Assembly (NCBI GenBank): GCA_005779435.1
Contig: SXJH01000191.1
Coordinates: 1-6,312, forward strand
Direction of reading: 5' to 3'
Source of the DNA: Nitrosomonas sp.
GTDB taxonomy: Bacteria; Pseudomonadota; Gammaproteobacteria; Burkholderiales; Nitrosomonadaceae
Length of the DNA stretch: 6,312 nt
Of this stretch, positions 4,066 through 6,312 are shown piece after piece. The notes beneath the pieces were generated by a model that ran no database searches, was not told where the DNA came from, and was given only the letters and a program-made list of their open reading frames with translations. The position numbers and the translations under genes are program-made. Numbering within the stretch: the first letter of the stretch is position 1; every line of letters begins with the position of its first letter.

Positions 4066-6312
4066 ATGCTCCAATTTTGCGGTGGACATGCGCTTTCTCC
4101 GTTCCGTCTGGAGAAATTACTCAACGAAATAAAAACGCTGAATTTGCCGGTAACGAGCATCGATACCGAATACTGGCATTTCTGCGCACTGGCGCGCGAT
4201 TTGCAGCCGCATGAACTCAGTGCGTTAAAGAAGCTTTTGAACGAGACCGCCTCGCGGCAAGCGGCACAACAAACCGGCGAATTATTCCTGGTGCTGCCGC
4301 GCCCCGGCACCATTTCGCCGTGGTCGAGCAAAGCCACCGACATCGCACGGCATTGCGGGTTAGCGGCAGTCGAGCGCATCGAGCGCGGCATTGCGTTTTA
4401 TGTGCAAACCGGCGCAGCGCTTCCGGAAACCGGCAAAGCGCGCCTCAAATCGTTGCTGCATGACCGCATGACCGAAGCGGTGTTCGGTTCGTTTGCCGAT
4501 GCCGCCAAACTGTTTCAGCATTTTGCGCCTCAGCCGTTGCATACGGTCGATGTGATGCAAGGCGGACGCGAAGCGCTGCTGCAAGCCAATCAAACCATGG
4601 GGTTGGCATTGTCTCCGGATGAAATCGATTATTTGCTGCACCATTTCACGCATGCGCAGCGCAATCCGACCGATGTCGAATTGATGATGTTCGCACAAGC
4701 CAATTCGGAGCATTGCCGCCATAAAATTTTCAACGCGGATTGGATCGTCGACGGCAAGCCGCAGGACAAATCGCTGTTCGCGATGATCCGCAACACGCAC
4801 CAAATGCACCCACAAGGTACGCTGGTCGCGTACGCGGATAACGCCAGCATTATCGAAGGCGCGGAAATTCTGCGCTTTTATCCGGGCGAGCGGCAGGTTT
4901 ACGGTTATGCGCAAGAGCAAACGCATTTGCTGATGAAAGTGGAAACGCACAATCACCCGACCGCGATTTCGCCGTTTCCCGGCGCGGCCACCGGCGTCGG
5001 CGGAGAAATCCGCGACGAAGGCGCGACCGGTCGCGGCGCTAGGCCGAAAGCCGGGTTGTGCGGTTTTTCGGTATCCAATTTAAACATCCCGGATTGCCTG
5101 CAACCGTGGGAGCGCGACTCCACCGGCAACCCATCCGGCTACGGCAAACCGTCCCGCATCGCCTCGGCATTGCAAATCATGCTGGAAGGCCCGATCGGCG
5201 GCGCGGCATTCAACAACGAATTCGGGCGCCCCAATCTGGCGGGTTATTTCCGCACCTTCGAGGAACGCGTGGGCGGCGAAATGCGCGGCTATCACAAGCC
5301 GATCATGCTGGCGGGCGGCATCGGACAGATTTCAAGCGCGCATGTCCATAAGGAAAAATTCCCGCCGGGCGCACTGCTGATCCAACTGGGCGGACCTGGT
5401 ATGCTGATCGGCTTGGGCGGCGGCGCTGCGTCCAGCATGGATACCGGAGCCAATACCGAAGCGTTGGATTTCGATTCGGTACAACGCGGCAATCCGGAAA
5501 TGCAACGGCGTGCGCAAGAAGTGATCGACCGCTGCTGGCAATTGCAGCGCAGCGGCAGCGGCAATCCGATTTTATTCATCCACGACGTCGGCGCAGGCGG
5601 CTTATCCAACGCGTTTCCAGAATTGGTACACGATTCCGGCCGAGGCGGGCGCTTCGATTTGCGCAACATTCCGTCCGAAGAATCCAGCATGTCGCCGATG
5701 CAAATCTGGAGCAACGAAGCGCAGGAACGCTACGTGCTGGCGATCAAACCGGAATCGCTGCCGCTGTTTACAGCGATTTGCGAGCGCGAGCGCTGCCCGT
5801 TTGCCGTCGTCGGCGAAGCGACCGGCGACGAGCAATTGGTGGTAGCGGACCGGCAATCGCCCATGCCGCCGGTCGACATGCCGTTGCCGGTGCTGTTGGG
5901 CAAGCCGCCGAAAATGACACGCAATGTAACGCACGGCGACAAAATCCTGCCAGCCGTCGATCTGTCCGGCATTTCCCTCACCGAAGCGGCTTACCGCGTT
6001 TTGCATTTACCCGCTGTGGCGGACAAGACGTTTCTGATCGCGATTGGCGACCGCAGCGTCGGTGGTCTGTCGGTGCGCGACCAAATGGTCGGCCCGGGGC
6101 AAATCCCGGGGGCCGACGTTGCGGTAACCAGCATGGGGTTTCAAACCGATCGCGGCGAAGCGTTTGCCATCGGCGAGCGCACGCCGCTGGCGTTGATTAA
6201 TCCCAAGGCCGCCGCGCGCATGGCGGTCGGCGAGGAGATCGCCAACATCGCCGCTGCGGCGATAGACAGCATCGAACATATCAAACTATCCGCCAACTGG
6301 ATGGCGGCAGCC
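4066..6312 (+). CDS. purL: Phosphoribosylformylglycinamidine (FGAM) synthase, N-terminal 749 codons
   Basis: PurL is the cytoplasmic enzyme of de novo purine synthesis that converts FGAR, glutamine and ATP into FGAM. The frame from ATG at 4066 runs without a stop to base 6312; an in-frame TAA at 4048-4050 rules out a longer start, and MLQFCGGHALSPFRLEKLL matches the usual N-terminus. Domains in order are the PurS-like N-terminal domain with RPGTISPWSSKATDIA (about 82-97), the linker with FAQANSEHCRH (209-219), and the first synthase half with KVETHNHPTAISPFPGAATG (291-310), GEIRDEGATGRGA (313-325), EGPIGGAAFNNEFGRP and HDVGAGGLSNAFPEL (506-520). The second half begins before the edge, with IGDRSVGGLSVRDQMVGP and ending KLSANWMAAA. 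The family's usual length is about 1,300 residues, so the remaining synthase half and the C-terminal class I glutaminase domain lie outside the window. The gene is intact as far as seen and GC-rich. It lacks a recognisable ribosome site, perhaps because the neighbouring island replaced its leader. Confidence 0.97.
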   Translation, partial: MLQFCGGHALSPFRLEKLLNEIKTLNLPVTSIDTEYWHFCALARDLQPHELSALKKLLNETASRQAAQQTGELFLVLPRPGTISPWSSKATDIARHCGLAAVERIERGIAFYVQTGAALPETGKARLKSLLHDRMTEAVFGSFADAAKLFQHFAPQPLHTVDVMQGGREALLQANQTMGLALSPDEIDYLLHHFTHAQRNPTDVELMMFAQANSEHCRHKIFNADWIVDGKPQDKSLFAMIRNTHQMHPQGTLVAYADNASIIEGAEILRFYPGERQVYGYAQEQTHLLMKVETHNHPTAISPFPGAATGVGGEIRDEGATGRGARPKAGLCGFSVSNLNIPDCLQPWERDSTGNPSGYGKPSRIASALQIMLEGPIGGAAFNNEFGRPNLAGYFRTFEERVGGEMRGYHKPIMLAGGIGQISSAHVHKEKFPPGALLIQLGGPGMLIGLGGGAASSMDTGANTEALDFDSVQRGNPEMQRRAQEVIDRCWQLQRSGSGNPILFIHDVGAGGLSNAFPELVHDSGRGGRFDLRNIPSEESSMSPMQIWSNEAQERYVLAIKPESLPLFTAICERERCPFAVVGEATGDEQLVVADRQSPMPPVDMPLPVLLGKPPKMTRNVTHGDKILPAVDLSGISLTEAAYRVLHLPAVADKTFLIAIGDRSVGGLSVRDQMVGPGQIPGADVAVTSMGFQTDRGEAFAIGERTPLALINPKAAARMAVGEEIANIAAAAIDSIEHIKLSANWMAAA

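Noticed and set aside
4360..6279. Several open frames antisense or out of frame within purL
   Set aside because: They are by-products of GC-rich codon bias; the purL frame is continuous and matches its family throughout.

Overview
The window looks like a bacterial chromosome segment, most likely from a proteobacterium: the purL product aligns almost residue for residue, from memory, with the long gammaproteobacterial/betaproteobacterial form of PurL. A betaproteobacterium is my best guess, but the sequence does not fix the genus. Two GC-rich housekeeping-type genes flank an AT-rich insert of about 3.4 kb. Hand counts on single 60-base lines give 44/60 GC at positions 1-60, 18/60 at 1861-1920 and 36/60 at 5581-5640.

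Left flank (1-378, minus strand): the 5' end of a PhoX/DUF839-type protein with a twin-arginine signal peptide, cut by the window edge. A 469-base gap follows (379-847). Its first part is GC-rich and resembles the leader of the left gene. Its second part is AT-rich and holds a three-copy GATCATGAAT repeat, a dyad over a good -10 box, and one doubtful 33-residue membrane peptide ORF.

Core (848-3924, plus strand): three tightly packed genes, none starting with ATG. They are (1) a ParB/Srx-fold protein with a GNRR nucleotide-binding-type motif and a helix-turn-helix-like segment, (2) a 339-residue protein not assigned to a named family, with an Asp...Gln pattern that could be a diverged PD-(D/E)XK nuclease core, and (3) a D12-class (Dam-like) adenine-N6 DNA methyltransferase. 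Genes 2 and 3 overlap by 14 bases. The set reads as a restriction-modification-like defence cassette: the methylase would mark host DNA, the second protein would be the effector, and the ParB-like protein a DNA- and/or nucleotide-binding partner or regulator. This role is inference. No integrase, transposase, tRNA or flanking direct repeat was found.

Right flank (3925-6312): a 141-base junction that may hold the 3' end of a lost minus-strand gene, then the first 749 codons of purL (FGAM synthase), which runs off the window. The AT-rich DNA ends within about 140 bases of the purL start, and purL has no visible Shine-Dalgarno, so the insertion may have altered its leader.
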